A stretch of 64,000 nucleotides of DNA from Vibrio sp. STUT-A11 (GCF_026000435.1 NZ_AP026764.1:496001-560000), one strand, 5' to 3'. Counted from the stretch's first letter, positions 51,296 to 60,468 are shown. Notes: generated by a model from the sequence alone, not told the origin. Program-made: numbers and translations.

Positions 51296-52393
51296 CTATC
51301 TTTGGAATTTCATCTTGTACATGCGTTTATCTGCGATATTGATAAGGAAGTCGATATTATCGCTATCCATCGGATAGCGCGCGATACCAATACTGGTCGA
51401 AAGCTGATGATCGTTTTCTGTTTTTAGTACCGGGTCATCAAACACGGCATTAATATGACGCTTTATTTCTTCTTCGCTGATGGCTTTGTCCTGAACGACG
51501 ATGGCAAACTCATCACCACCCATTCGGTAAGTGGTAAAATTATTGATCTCCATCGACTTTAGCCGGTTAGCGATAGCTCGTAAAACTTTGTCGCCAGCTT
51601 GGTGTCCGTGAGTATCATTAATTTTTTTAAATCCGTTTAAGTCCAGGATACAAAGATAAAACGTGTTTTTTTGTTGCATGTTTTTTCTAAGCGTCACAAA
51701 CAGCGCGCTTCGGTTGCCAAGCCTAGTTAGAGGATCGCTGAGGGCCAATTTTCTGTGGAAACTTGATTCGCGGTAAAAGAAGTAAATAAGTGAGAGTGTC
51801 GATAAAACAAACGTCGCAAACAGCATATATTGTGCTTGTACTAGTCGCTGTGTTTCACCTTTTTGTGCCTCATATACTTTGCTGGTGAGTCGGAAGTTTT
51901 GATTTACAAAGTCCACTAAGTCCAAGTACAGCGTTTGAGTTGAGCGATAAAACTGAGCTGCTGCTTGACGATCGCCGGTTCTCGCCTCGACAAGAAAAGG
52001 TTCCAGATCTTTAAACTGTTCGAAGAGTTCTACAAAATACTGCTGGATATTGTTACGCGAAAAGAAAGTGTATGCGTCATCACTGTTGATGAGTAAATCA
52101 AAGCGACTCCATGCGAGTTCATACTGCAGCTCTGCTCCATTGATATCTTGAATGTTGTCATCGAGCCTACGTGCTTCCCCAACCAGTTCAGACAGTTCTT
52201 TAGAAAGCTGAAACAAAAACCACGTGGCTTGCTTTTGCTCATCAGTAAAGTTTTGCGCTAATGCACGAGTTTGTTGAAGCAACATGACATTTGCAAGTAA
52301 TAAAGAGGTAGCAAAGACTAACAGCAGTGCTTTGCTGAGTGTCGTATATCGCCACTTTTGGGCTATAATTGGGTAGGTGTCTGATAACTTCAT
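51296..52393 (-). CDS. Diguanylate cyclase with periplasmic sensor, coupled to an exported domain
   Basis: A 365-residue protein with two membrane helices (about 20-40 and 185-205) bracketing a mostly helical periplasmic region, then a GGDEF domain: LDLNGFKKINDTHGHQAGD near residue 245 and the canonical active-site RMGGDEFAIV near 290. It should synthesise c-di-GMP. Its start shares a base with the stop of the upstream gene (TAATG), so it is translated together with a small exported protein, which may be its periplasmic sensing partner. Confidence 0.9.
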   Translation of the reverse strand: MKLSDTYPIIAQKWRYTTLSKALLLVFATSLLLANVMLLQQTRALAQNFTDEQKQATWFLFQLSKELSELVGEARRLDDNIQDINGAELQYELAWSRFDLLINSDDAYTFFSRNNIQQYFVELFEQFKDLEPFLVEARTGDRQAAAQFYRSTQTLYLDLVDFVNQNFRLTSKVYEAQKGETQRLVQAQYMLFATFVLSTLSLIYFFYRESSFHRKLALSDPLTRLGNRSALFVTLRKNMQQKNTFYLCILDLNGFKKINDTHGHQAGDKVLRAIANRLKSMEINNFTTYRMGGDEFAIVVQDKAISEEEIKRHINAVFDDPVLKTENDHQLSTSIGIARYPMDSDNIDFLINIADKRMYKMKFQR

Positions 52394-52866
52394 TATTTCT
52401 TTATCAATTTAATATTATTCACCTGCCAGACCATTTGAGCATGGTATGCCGAGCGATTTAATTCTGGGTACAGGTTTAGCGGATATACAATCCAATAGGG
52501 GCCTTTGTCTCTGATTTTTATGTAATGTTGGTCTTTTTGATAGGCCAGTATCGGTTGATATTTAACAATATCAGGTCGCCTAACAATTGCGTGGTAATTG
52601 TTTAAACCACCGATATCGATTTCTTCTGGGATATCACCGTATACGTGAGTCAGTAAGGTACTCAGTTTTACACCAGTAAACTCAGATTCCCCTTTACTCC
52701 AGGGTAGTTCGGTGGTGTAGGTAGTGGCTGGCAACGATTGAATGTCTTCTAACTCCAGCGCAACACTGGAGTTTTGCGGACCGTTACTAAATGAAACGGT
52801 ATGTGCAGAAATGAGGGGGGCAAAACACAGCAAGCCTAATACGAGTATCTTTTTCATTCTATTCAT
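52393..52866 (-). CDS. Exported protein with a molybdopterin-oxidoreductase-like (SUOX) fold, partner of a diguanylate cyclase
   Basis: A 157-residue protein with a signal peptide ending near LISA. The mature part, LELEDIQSLPATTYTTELPW near residue 37 and FTGVKLSTLLTHVYGDIPEE near 64, matches the pattern of oxidoreductase molybdopterin-binding domains, but no cysteine for the cofactor is seen, so it is more likely a binding module. The end GPYWIVYPLNLYPEL is typical of this group in vibrios. It is coupled (TAATG) to the cyclase gene. A ligand-sensing role in the periplasm is inference. Two in-frame ATG codons are possible starts. Confidence 0.72.
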   Translation of the reverse strand: MNRMKKILVLGLLCFAPLISAHTVSFSNGPQNSSVALELEDIQSLPATTYTTELPWSKGESEFTGVKLSTLLTHVYGDIPEEIDIGGLNNYHAIVRRPDIVKYQPILAYQKDQHYIKIRDKGPYWIVYPLNLYPELNRSAYHAQMVWQVNNIKLIKK

Positions 52867-53255
52867 TTTGGAGTTTTATTCTTTTTTTGATCTGGATCAA
52901 TTGGCGCTAGCCGAGATTTATTAAAGGTTTTGATAATTTGAATAAATGGATAAGGTTGCAAAAATATATCGTGTTTGAAAAGTAACCTTACGTTTACTTT
53001 ACGTCAAGGTTATTAAGTGGCTTCTTAAATAAATGGACGATGAAATGCAGTGATTGTAGGTTTATTAGAGCTCTTTGCGTATTTTTAGTGCTATTTAATA
53101 CAAATCGATATAATTATCAATTGGTGATTGTTAGTGGGGAATTAACATTTCTAGTTAATTGTTTGTCTGTAAAATATATACTATCAATGAATATATATTC
53201 AAAATAATAATACCACCTTGCTTAGGGTGGCATTATTACGTTATTTCTTAATGAG
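52867..53255. other. Intergenic region with fghA terminator
   Basis: About 390 very AT-rich bases holding the promoter of the coupled sensor-cyclase pair and, near 53206-53237, a hairpin that ends fghA. Nothing else was recognised. Confidence 0.5.
53206..53237 (-). terminator. Terminator after fghA
   Basis: AATAATACCACC and GGTGGCATTATT form a stem with one mismatch; T-rich sequence follows on the minus strand. Confidence 0.75.
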
Positions 53256-54095
53256 TTACTCGAACAAATACTTCGCATGGAAGTTCAAATGGTCATCAAT
53301 AAAGCTCGAGATGAAGTAGTAACTGTGATCATATCCAGGTTGCATTCGAAGCGTTAATTCTGAGTCATGTTTGTTAGCTGCCGCAACGAGAACTTCAGGT
53401 TTAAGCTGTTCACTCAGGAACCCATCTGCGTCTCCCTGATCGACCAGAATTGCCAAAGGTGATCGAGTTTGTTTCAGTAGTTCACTCGCATCATATTGTT
53501 TCCAGTTTTCGATATCGGTACCCAAATAAGCAGTAAAGGCTTTTTGACCCCAAGGACACTGCATCGGGTTACTGATAGGGCTAAAGGCTGAGATTGAGCG
53601 ATACTGATCGGCATTTTTTAGGCCGATAGTCAGTGCACCATGCCCACCCATGCTGTGGCCAGAAATAGACTTAACATCAGAAACTGGGAAGTTGTTCTCA
53701 ATGATAGCTGGCAGTTCTTTGGTGATGTAGTCATACATGAAGTAGTGCTGAGACCAAGGCGCCTGAGTTGCATTAAGATAAAAACCGGCACCTTGACCGA
53801 GGTCGTAATTTTCATCATCTGCCACACCTTCTCCGCGGGGGCTGGTGTCAGGCGCAACAATGGCGATGCCAAGCTCGGCAGCCATACGAAATGCGCCAGC
53901 TTTCTGCATGAAGTTTTCATCGCTACAAGTGAGTCCCGATAGCCAGTAGAGTACTGGTACTGGGTGGGATTTTGTCGCGTTTGGCGGCAGGAAAATCGCG
54001 AAGCGCATTTGGCAATTCAGCGAACTCGATTCGTGAGTGTATTGTTTGTGCCAGCCACCAAAAACTTTGGCCTGACTTACGTTTTCTATCATCAT
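53256..54095 (-). CDS. fghA: S-formylglutathione hydrolase
   Basis: A 279-residue alpha/beta hydrolase that releases formate and glutathione from S-formylglutathione. It shows LYWLSGLTCSDENFMQKAGA near residue 48, the nucleophile elbow GHSMGGHG near 146, an Asp in VDQGDADGF near 222 and the catalytic His in GYDHSYYFI near 258. It is close in length to E. coli FrmB/YeiG (about 277-278). It lies 89 bp downstream of adhC on the same strand, so the two steps of formaldehyde oxidation are encoded together. No frmR-type regulator is present. Confidence 0.93.
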   Translation of the reverse strand: MMIENVSQAKVFGGWHKQYTHESSSLNCQMRFAIFLPPNATKSHPVPVLYWLSGLTCSDENFMQKAGAFRMAAELGIAIVAPDTSPRGEGVADDENYDLGQGAGFYLNATQAPWSQHYFMYDYITKELPAIIENNFPVSDVKSISGHSMGGHGALTIGLKNADQYRSISAFSPISNPMQCPWGQKAFTAYLGTDIENWKQYDASELLKQTRSPLAILVDQGDADGFLSEQLKPEVLVAAANKHDSELTLRMQPGYDHSYYFISSFIDDHLNFHAKYLFE

Positions 54096-54184
54096 GAATA
54101 AACTCTTAAGAAACAGAAATTAGACTCAACGGCAGGACACCGTTCATACAACAAGGCTCTCCCTAAGGAGAGCCTGCAGAGACG

Positions 54185-55333
54185 TTATTTGTCCATGTGA
54201 ATCACGCTACGGATACTCTTGCCTTCGTGCATTAGGTCGAATGCTTCGTTGACGTCCTCAAGCCCCATCGTGTGAGTAATGAATTCTTGTAGACCGAATT
54301 CACCTGCCATGTATTTTTCTACAATTTCTGGAAGCTCAGAGCGGCCTTTTACGCCACCGAACGCACTGCCTCGCCATACACGGCCCGTTACCAGTTGGAA
54401 TGGACGGGTAGAAATCTCCTGGCCAGCGCCTGCTACACCAATGATAACGGATTCGCCCCAGCCTTTGTGACAGCACTCAAGAGCCTGACGCATCACGTTC
54501 ACGTTACCGATACACTCGAAAGAGTAATCTACGCCGCCATCTGTCATTTCAACGATCACTTCTTGGATTGGCTTGTCGAATTTCTGAGGGTTAATCACAT
54601 CAGTTGCGCCAAGCTGTTTGGCAAGATCGAATTTACTCTCATTGATATCGACACCGATGATACGGCCAGCACCAGCCATACGTGCACCGATAATTGCAGA
54701 CAGACCGATACCGCCCAGGCCGAAGATTGCTACTGTATCGCCTTCCTGAACTTTCGCTGTATTCAGTACTGCACCCATACCGGTAGTTACCCCACAGCCA
54801 AGCAGGCACACTTCGTCTAGAGGTGCTTCTTTATTTACTTTGGCTAGTGAAATTTCTGGCAGTACCGTGTACTCAGAGAACGTCGAACAGCCCATATAAT
54901 GGAAAATCGTTTCGCCGTTGATTGAGAAGCGGCTGGTACCGTCTGGCATCAGGCCTTTACCTTGAGTTTCACGTACTGCCTGACAAAGGTTAGTTTTGCC
55001 AGATTTACAAAACTTACACTCGCCACATTCTGCTGTGTATAGAGGAATAACGTGATCACCGACTTCAACGCTAGTCACGCCTTCACCTACCATTTCAACG
55101 ATACCGCCACCTTCGTGACCAAGAATCGCAGGGAAGATGCCTTCAGGATCGTCACCAGACAGTGTAAATGCGTCAGTATGACAAACGCCAGTTGCCACGA
55201 TACGGACTAAAACTTCACCTTTTTTAGGCAGTTGTACATCCACTTCTTCCATTTTTAATGGTTCACCAGCCGCCCATGCGACAGCTGCTTTAGATTTGAT
55301 CGATGTTTGACCTGGTTTGATTTCAAGTGCCAT
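54185..55333 (-). CDS. adhC: S-(hydroxymethyl)glutathione dehydrogenase (class III alcohol dehydrogenase)
   Basis: A 382-residue zinc dehydrogenase. Catalytic zinc ligands are in VCHTD near residue 50 and GHEGGGIVEMVGEG near 72; the structural zinc loop is CGECKFCKSGKTNLC near 98; the NAD fold starts at FGLGGIGLSAIIGARMAG near 204. It oxidises the adduct of formaldehyde and glutathione to S-formylglutathione and can reduce S-nitrosoglutathione. It forms a likely operon with fghA downstream. The start is ordinary, with GGGAAA upstream. Confidence 0.94.
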   Translation of the reverse strand: MALEIKPGQTSIKSKAAVAWAAGEPLKMEEVDVQLPKKGEVLVRIVATGVCHTDAFTLSGDDPEGIFPAILGHEGGGIVEMVGEGVTSVEVGDHVIPLYTAECGECKFCKSGKTNLCQAVRETQGKGLMPDGTSRFSINGETIFHYMGCSTFSEYTVLPEISLAKVNKEAPLDEVCLLGCGVTTGMGAVLNTAKVQEGDTVAIFGLGGIGLSAIIGARMAGAGRIIGVDINESKFDLAKQLGATDVINPQKFDKPIQEVIVEMTDGGVDYSFECIGNVNVMRQALECCHKGWGESVIIGVAGAGQEISTRPFQLVTGRVWRGSAFGGVKGRSELPEIVEKYMAGEFGLQEFITHTMGLEDVNEAFDLMHEGKSIRSVIHMDK

Positions 55334-55603
55334 TGGATTTCCCTTATCTAATCAATAGGTAGGCGTCGTAATTAAGCCTAGCTGAGCTTTGCGTTTTCGC
55401 CTGATGTTTTACTAATACTCATTTTATCTATTTCAATAAAAATGATAATCCGTACTTTTTGAAAATGATTTTTACACATAAGTAATAATAAGAGTGTTAA
55501 ACCGAACAGAAGACAAAGGGGGTTTTTATTGACGACAGGCGTTCATGGGTAAACCTTAAAGCGCTTATCATGCTTATGATGAAGCGCTTTATACGGGGAT
55601 TGG
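55334..55603. other. Promoter region of adhC and terminator of the aldolase operon
   Basis: Holds the adhC promoter region (AT-rich, 55390-55500) and a hairpin at 55558-55590. No gene was recognised. Confidence 0.5.
55558..55590 (-). terminator. Terminator after the class II aldolase gene
   Basis: AAAGCGCTT-ATCAT GCTT ATGAT-(G)-AAGCGCTTT, a long stem located 14 bp after the aldolase stop on the minus strand. Confidence 0.8.
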
Positions 55604-56356
55604 TTAGTCTTTGTAACGTGGGTCGATTCGGTCCAGTTTGCGAAGTAACGCTGGCCATACGATAGAACCATTTACGCCCTGTGTTTTCACCGCTTCTGTT
55701 ATCGAGCTGACAATCTTGGGTTCAATATGAATGAGCTCACTGCCACCAGACTGCGCGGCTAATTGGATTTGGCAGGTGGTTTCCAGTGCATACATTGACA
55801 AGAACGCGTCTGCCACCGTTTTTCCGACCGTCAGTAGCCCATGATTGCGCAGCACAAGAAAATTTGCTTCTCCCAGATCTTGCTGCAAACGTGGTTGTTC
55901 ATCTTCTCTTACTGCGACGCCTTCGTAGTCGTGGTAAGCCAATGACGAAAGTACATAAGTCGACTGTTGACTGATGGGCAAGATGCCGTTTTTCTGCGCG
56001 CTGACCGCGACACCAGCTCGCGTATGTGTATGAATGATACAACCGACATCATGACGCGCCTCATGGATACAGCTATGAATAATAAAGCCGGCATGGTTTA
56101 CCGAGTGGGATGTGTCTTGCAACACGTTGCCATTCTGATCGATCTTAACCAGATCGGAGGCGGTGATTTCATCAAACATCATCCCATAAGGGTTGATCAG
56201 AAAATGATGCTCAGGGCCTGGAATCCGTACACTTATGTGGGTAAAGATTAAGTCGTCCCAGCCGAATTCTGCTACCAGCCTGTAGCATGCGGCTAATTCA
56301 ACACGTAATTGCCATTCTTGTTCGCTAACTTGATTTCTCATTGATGAATTCATCAT
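55604..56356 (-). CDS. Class II aldolase/adducin family protein
   Basis: A 250-residue protein of the class II aldolase fold. The metal ligands are in FTHISVRIPGPEHHFLINPY near residue 38 and CIIHTHTRAGVAVSAQ near 105 (two His), with a third His in LRNHGLLTVG near 165. E. coli FucA-type enzymes are about 215 residues; this group is often annotated only as aldolase/adducin. It starts 9 bp after an HD-domain gene, with GAGAGG upstream, and ends in a terminator. It would act on a phosphorylated or free sugar-like molecule, identity unknown. Confidence 0.82.
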   Translation of the reverse strand: MMNSSMRNQVSEQEWQLRVELAACYRLVAEFGWDDLIFTHISVRIPGPEHHFLINPYGMMFDEITASDLVKIDQNGNVLQDTSHSVNHAGFIIHSCIHEARHDVGCIIHTHTRAGVAVSAQKNGILPISQQSTYVLSSLAYHDYEGVAVREDEQPRLQQDLGEANFLVLRNHGLLTVGKTVADAFLSMYALETTCQIQLAAQSGGSELIHIEPKIVSSITEAVKTQGVNGSIVWPALLRKLDRIDPRYKD

Positions 56357-56365
56357 CGCCTCTCA

Positions 56366-56968
56366 CTATTCTGCTGCTATTTTGTCTTGTGCTTGTTTGT
56401 AAATCGAACGGACAGGATGCTCAAACACCTTGCGGATCATCGGCTCAAAGAATTCTAGCGGTAGGGTGTCTAATTGAGGATCAAACGCTGGTGCATCATA
56501 TTTACGCACAAATTCCTGTGTGCGCTGGTAGCAAGGATGGTCGATATAAGCTTTGTGCATCTCTCTGTCCATATTCAAGTGATGGAAGAAGTAATATCCC
56601 TGGAAAATACCATGATGTTTGATCATCCAGTGATTCTCTTCACTGACGAAAGGCTCGAGAATAGTGGCAGCTATGTCGGGATGGTTATACGAACCCAACG
56701 TATCGCCAATATCATGCAGTAGCGCACACACGACGTACTCATCATCTTTACCATCTCGATAGGCGAGTGTTGCACATTGTAGGCTATGCGTGAGTCTATC
56801 AACCTGAAAGCCACCAAAATCACCATCAAGCAATAAAAGGTGTTTGATAATTCTGTCTGGTAACTCTCCTGCATAATCAATAAATTGCTCTGCAATGATC
56901 TTCCAATCTTGTGCTTTGCCATGTTCCATATGAGTAAAACCAGCTAGTGGGGTATTGTGCTTGTTCAT
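56366..56968 (-). CDS. HD-domain protein, possible diiron oxygenase of the PhnZ/MIOX type
   Basis: A 200-residue soluble HD protein. The metal ligands are His of LTHSLQCATLAYRDGKDDEY near residue 60, HD of ALLHDIGD near 86, His of KHHGIFQGYYFFH near 118 and a late Asp (KYDAPAFDP near 162). The layout HSLQ...LLHDIGD...HHG resembles PhnZ and myo-inositol oxygenase, mixed-valence diiron enzymes that oxidatively cleave C-C or C-P bonds, rather than a plain phosphohydrolase. With the aldolase gene 9 bp downstream it could be a catabolic pair. This role is inference. It is divergent from a LysR gene. Confidence 0.7.
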   Translation of the reverse strand: MNKHNTPLAGFTHMEHGKAQDWKIIAEQFIDYAGELPDRIIKHLLLLDGDFGGFQVDRLTHSLQCATLAYRDGKDDEYVVCALLHDIGDTLGSYNHPDIAATILEPFVSEENHWMIKHHGIFQGYYFFHHLNMDREMHKAYIDHPCYQRTQEFVRKYDAPAFDPQLDTLPLEFFEPMIRKVFEHPVRSIYKQAQDKIAAE

Positions 56969-57021
56969 TCTTCTGTCCTACTTGTGGATTCAGGCGCTAT
57001 AAAAGCATAGAACCCAGTTAC

Positions 57022-57047
57022 CTAAATGTTAATATGTTTACATTTAG
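57022..57047. promoter_or_regulatory. Inverted repeat between the HD operon and its LysR gene
   Basis: CTAAATGT and ACATTTAG (8-bp arms, 10-bp spacer) lie in the divergent promoter region. It may be the LysR target, although the spacing is not the classical T-N11-A. Confidence 0.5.
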
Positions 57048-57146
57048 TTAACTTTTTGTGTTGAGGGGTACAGATAAAGGGAAGTTTCTCCTGGTTAGAG
57101 TTTGTGTGACAATGTTGTTGTTAAAGGGTTTGACGGGAAAAGAGAA

Positions 57147-58016
57147 ATGGCGAATTGGGAAGGTGTGACTGAGTTTGTCGCAGTTGCAGAGACAAACAGT
57201 TTCACTGGCGCTGCAAATAAACTTAAAACATCGGTTGCACAGATCAGTCGTCGCGTTTCCGCACTAGAGCAACGTTTAGCCGTGAAATTGCTGCATCGTA
57301 CCACACGTAAAGTTTCTCTTTCTGAGGCAGGTCAGCTTTATTACCAGCAATGTAAGCACCTGTTAGAAGGTTTAGAGTTAGCCGAGCTTGCCGTGACGCA
57401 AATGCAGGCGGAGCCCAAAGGTATACTGCGAGTGACGGCTCCGGTTACCTATGGAGAAATGAATCTTGCGCCATTATTGCATCAGTTTCTTGACAAGTAT
57501 CCTCAGGTGAATCTGGACTTGATTCTGACTAACCAACGACTTGATTTGATTGAAAAAGGTGTGGATGTCGCAATACGTCTGGGGCGTTTGCAAGACTCAA
57601 GCATGATTGCCAAGCGGCTTTCTTCACGTCAAATGTATGTCTGTGCAAGTCCTTATTATTTAGAGCGTTTTGGCGAACCCCATACACTCTCAGAACTGGG
57701 CCGTCACCAGTGTTTAGTCGGTTCAGTTGACTACTGGCATTTTAAGGAACAAAACAGGGAGAAGTCTCTGCGAGTTTCTGGACGGATCAAATGCAACAGT
57801 GGTTTCGCTTTAGTCGATGCAGCAAAGCGTGGACTTGGTTTAGTGCAGTTGCCAGATTATTACGTTCAAGAGGCGTTAGATTGCGGCGAGTTGGTCGAAG
57901 TGCTCAGTGATTACCGAGACGATCGCGAAGGTATTTGGGCGCTGTATCCACCAAGTCATAACTTGTCGCCTAAAGTTCGATTACTTATCGACTTTTTAGC
58001 GCAAGAGTTGGCGTGA
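57147..58016 (+). CDS. LysR-type regulator
   Basis: A 289-residue regulator. The ATG giving MANWEGVTEFVAVAETNSFT has GGGAAAAGAG upstream and is the family start; a longer in-frame form is unlikely. The helix-turn-helix covers TGAANKLKTSVAQISRRVSA near residue 20. The effector domain resembles the CrgA/AaeR type. It is divergent from the HD/aldolase operon, the usual place for the gene's target, and an inverted repeat lies between them. Confidence 0.85.
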   Translation: MANWEGVTEFVAVAETNSFTGAANKLKTSVAQISRRVSALEQRLAVKLLHRTTRKVSLSEAGQLYYQQCKHLLEGLELAELAVTQMQAEPKGILRVTAPVTYGEMNLAPLLHQFLDKYPQVNLDLILTNQRLDLIEKGVDVAIRLGRLQDSSMIAKRLSSRQMYVCASPYYLERFGEPHTLSELGRHQCLVGSVDYWHFKEQNREKSLRVSGRIKCNSGFALVDAAKRGLGLVQLPDYYVQEALDCGELVEVLSDYRDDREGIWALYPPSHNLSPKVRLLIDFLAQELA

Positions 58017-58123
58017 ACAGCGCATTAGCTAGCAAAGCGTCAAAAAGGTAGATAGTTAACTAGAATCGACCTTTCAAAATTTACAAAGTTGGCAATAGAG
58101 CAGTCTTATCGCTGCTTTCAAGA

Positions 58124-58906
58124 TTAAGAGGGGTAGTTATGGTAACCCAATTGCTCTGAAATATTTTTGCCTGCTTGATGTAACAAGCCAACATACTCTT
58201 CCATTCTCTCTTCTTCAAAGCGAATAACAGGGAATGAAATAGAAAGACCGGCAATAATTTGACCAAAGCGATTATAAACCGGGGCCGCGATACAGCGAAG
58301 GCCTGGCTCTTGCTCTTCATTATCTTCTGCAAAGTGTTTAGCGCGAACTTGTGCGAGTTCTTCTAGCACTTGTTCAGTGTTCTCTAGTGTCTTTTCTGTG
58401 TGTTTAATAAATTCTACACCGCTTAACACATCACGGACGAAGCTTTCATCGCGCTCAGAAAGTAACACTTTACCAATAGCAGTACTGTAGAGAGGGTTAC
58501 GACGACCAATGCGCGATTGCATGCGTAGGTTGTAGCCAGAATCGATTTTGTGGATGTAAATGATGGCATTTTCATCCAGAGCACCTAGGTGCAAGGCTTC
58601 ATTGGTTTGTTCTGAAATGTGGCGCATTTCTTTATCGGCCAGTTCAATCAGATCGACATACTCAAGCGATTTCGACCCCAACTCAAATAGCTTAAGCGTT
58701 AGTGAATATTTATCGTCTTCACCTTCTTGTGATACATAGCCTAACGACTTCATTGTTTGTAAAAAACGATATGTGGTTGCTTTCGACATCATTAGTCGTT
58801 GGGAAAGATCAGATACGCCGATGGATTTTTGCTCGCCTAACGCTTGAAGAATGTGAAACACTTTCAGTACTGATGAAACTGCTTCCGGTTGATTTGTGGT
58901 TTTCAT
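58124..58906 (-). CDS. kdgR: IclR-family regulator of uronate use (KdgR)
   Basis: A 260-residue IclR protein. The ATG with AAGGA upstream gives MKTTNQPEAVSSVLKVFHIL. The winged helix is in residues ~10-75 (GVSDLSQRLMMSKATTYRFL), and the effector domain contains MQSRIGRRNPLYSTAIGKVL near 125 and GLRCIAAPVYNRFGQIIAGL near 205. KdgR senses 2-keto-3-deoxygluconate and represses pectin/alginate/KDG genes. It is divergent from kduD, ygjV, the isomerase, kdgK and eda. A TGAAA-N5-TTTCA site lies in the shared region. Confidence 0.88.
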   Translation of the reverse strand: MKTTNQPEAVSSVLKVFHILQALGEQKSIGVSDLSQRLMMSKATTYRFLQTMKSLGYVSQEGEDDKYSLTLKLFELGSKSLEYVDLIELADKEMRHISEQTNEALHLGALDENAIIYIHKIDSGYNLRMQSRIGRRNPLYSTAIGKVLLSERDESFVRDVLSGVEFIKHTEKTLENTEQVLEELAQVRAKHFAEDNEEQEPGLRCIAAPVYNRFGQIIAGLSISFPVIRFEEERMEEYVGLLHQAGKNISEQLGYHNYPS

Positions 58907-59043
58907 TGTTATCCTTGTGAATTTTTTGTTTGCTTCATTATATCTTATAAAATCTGTAGCACTAGTATTTATAAAATACCTTTTCAAAAATTTGGAATGA
59001 AACCGGGGTTCGGTGCAGAAAAATTGGATCGCAATCTATTTTT

Positions 59044-59058
59044 TGAAACATCTTTTCA
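59044..59058. promoter_or_regulatory. KdgR operator
   Basis: TGAAACATCTTTTCA has arms TGAAA/TTTCA and fits the enterobacterial KdgR core (TGAAACA). A related half-site, TTGAAACTAATTTC, follows at about 59066. It lies between kdgR and kduD. Confidence 0.65.
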
Positions 59059-59160
59059 AAAATAATTGAAACTAATTTCTTTTTTATTCAGTATAGAAGT
59101 GTAGAAAGTGACATGGCCAGTCGCCAAATCACGAATTATCTAATTATTGAGGAAAAAGAC

Positions 59161-59922
59161 ATGATTCTTGAGTCATTTAACCTTGAAGGCAAAGTCGCCA
59201 TTGTTACTGGTTGTGACACTGGTCTTGGCCAAGGTATGGCGCTTGGTTTAGCAAAAGCCGGCTGTGACATCGTGGGCGTAAACATCATTGAACCGACAGA
59301 AACCATTGAGAAAATTGAAGCAGAAGGCCGCAAATTTGTTGATATCCGCGCTAACCTAATGACGTTGGATGACATCCCATCAATCGTTGATCGCGCCGTC
59401 ACAGAGCTGGGCCGTATTGATATTCTGGTAAACAATGCGGGTATCATCCGCCGCGAAGATGCGATTGAGTTTTCTGAGCAAGATTGGGATGACGTAATGA
59501 ACATCAACATTAAATCGGTGTTCTTTATGTCTCAGGCAGTGGCAAAACAGTTCATCGCTCAAGGTGAAGGTGGCAAGATCATCAACGTCGCATCTATGCT
59601 GTCTTTCCAAGGCGGTATCCGCGTTCCTTCATACACTGCCTCTAAGAGCGGAGTTATGGGTGTTACGCGCCTAATGGCGAACGAGTGGGCAAGTCACGAC
59701 ATTAACGTAAACGCGATTGCACCAGGTTACATGGCAACAAATAACACCGCTGCTTTACGTGCTGACGAAGAGCGTAACGCTGCAATCCTTGAACGTATCC
59801 CTGCTGAACGCTGGGGCTTGCCTGAAGATTTAGCTGGCCCTTGTGTATTTTTGGCATCAAAAGCGGCTGATTACATCAATGGTTACACGATAGCGGTTGA
59901 CGGTGGTTGGTTAGCTCGCTAA
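59161..59922 (+). CDS. kduD: 2-dehydro-3-deoxy-D-gluconate 5-dehydrogenase KduD
   Basis: A 253-residue SDR oxidoreductase; the ATG preceded by GAGGA gives MILESFNLEGKVAIVTGCDT. The NAD motif TGCDTGLGQGMALGL, the NNAG strand text near residue 88, the catalytic Ser-Tyr-Lys in SYTASKSG near 160 and the IAPGYMATN loop are visible. KduD interconverts 2,5-diketo-3-deoxygluconate and 2-keto-3-deoxygluconate in pectin and uronate breakdown. It is first in the KdgR-controlled operon and divergent from kdgR. Confidence 0.92.
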   Translation: MILESFNLEGKVAIVTGCDTGLGQGMALGLAKAGCDIVGVNIIEPTETIEKIEAEGRKFVDIRANLMTLDDIPSIVDRAVTELGRIDILVNNAGIIRREDAIEFSEQDWDDVMNINIKSVFFMSQAVAKQFIAQGEGGKIINVASMLSFQGGIRVPSYTASKSGVMGVTRLMANEWASHDINVNAIAPGYMATNNTAALRADEERNAAILERIPAERWGLPEDLAGPCVFLASKAADYINGYTIAVDGGWLAR

Positions 59923-59943
59923 TCGATTTGTGAGAAGTTGATT

Positions 59944-60468
59944 GTGGATGCCACAACATTAGCGCAAGCATTAGGGTTTATTAGTTTTGGTTTGGGGTTC
60001 TCCGTCTTTTACCAAAAAAATGATAAGCGCCTAAAAATCTTGATGCTAATCTTTAATCTCAATCATCTTCTCCATTTTTTATTGCTCGGTTCAATGGTCT
60101 CTGCGCTTGGCGCGTTATTATCGACAATCCGGACGACCACGGCAATTTTTGTTTCGTCGAAGCGAATCGCTACCGCATTTATCGGTATCAGTTTAGTTAG
60201 TGGTTTTTGGGTTGCCGAGCAGTGGCGCGACGTTTGGCCTATTTTGGGGACGGTTATTGGTACTTACTCCGTATTCTGCCTCTCAGGAATTAGGATGCGC
60301 AGCGGCTTTTTGCTCGGTGCTTGTTGTTGGCTTACCAATAATATTCTGGTGGGTTCTATTGGAGGAACGTTACTGGAAATGACCGTAATCGTAATGAATT
60401 CAACGACGATCTATCGCTTATATCGCCAGCGGACAGAGCCAAAGCTAAATCAATCAGTTATTGAGTGA
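59944..60468 (+). CDS. YgjV family inner-membrane protein
   Basis: About 174 residues from a GTG start (an in-frame TTG two codons earlier is an alternative). There are five to six hydrophobic helices, a motif-poor sequence and the text ALGALLSTIRTTTAIFVSSK near residue 60, recognised from the YgjV family, which has a charged pair between helices. In E. coli YgjV has been linked to hexuronate gene neighbourhoods (exuT/uxa region). Its location inside the uronate operon, 21 bp after kduD, supports a related transport or accessory role, but no function has been shown. Confidence 0.75.
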   Translation: MDATTLAQALGFISFGLGFSVFYQKNDKRLKILMLIFNLNHLLHFLLLGSMVSALGALLSTIRTTTAIFVSSKRIATAFIGISLVSGFWVAEQWRDVWPILGTVIGTYSVFCLSGIRMRSGFLLGACCWLTNNILVGSIGGTLLEMTVIVMNSTTIYRLYRQRTEPKLNQSVIE

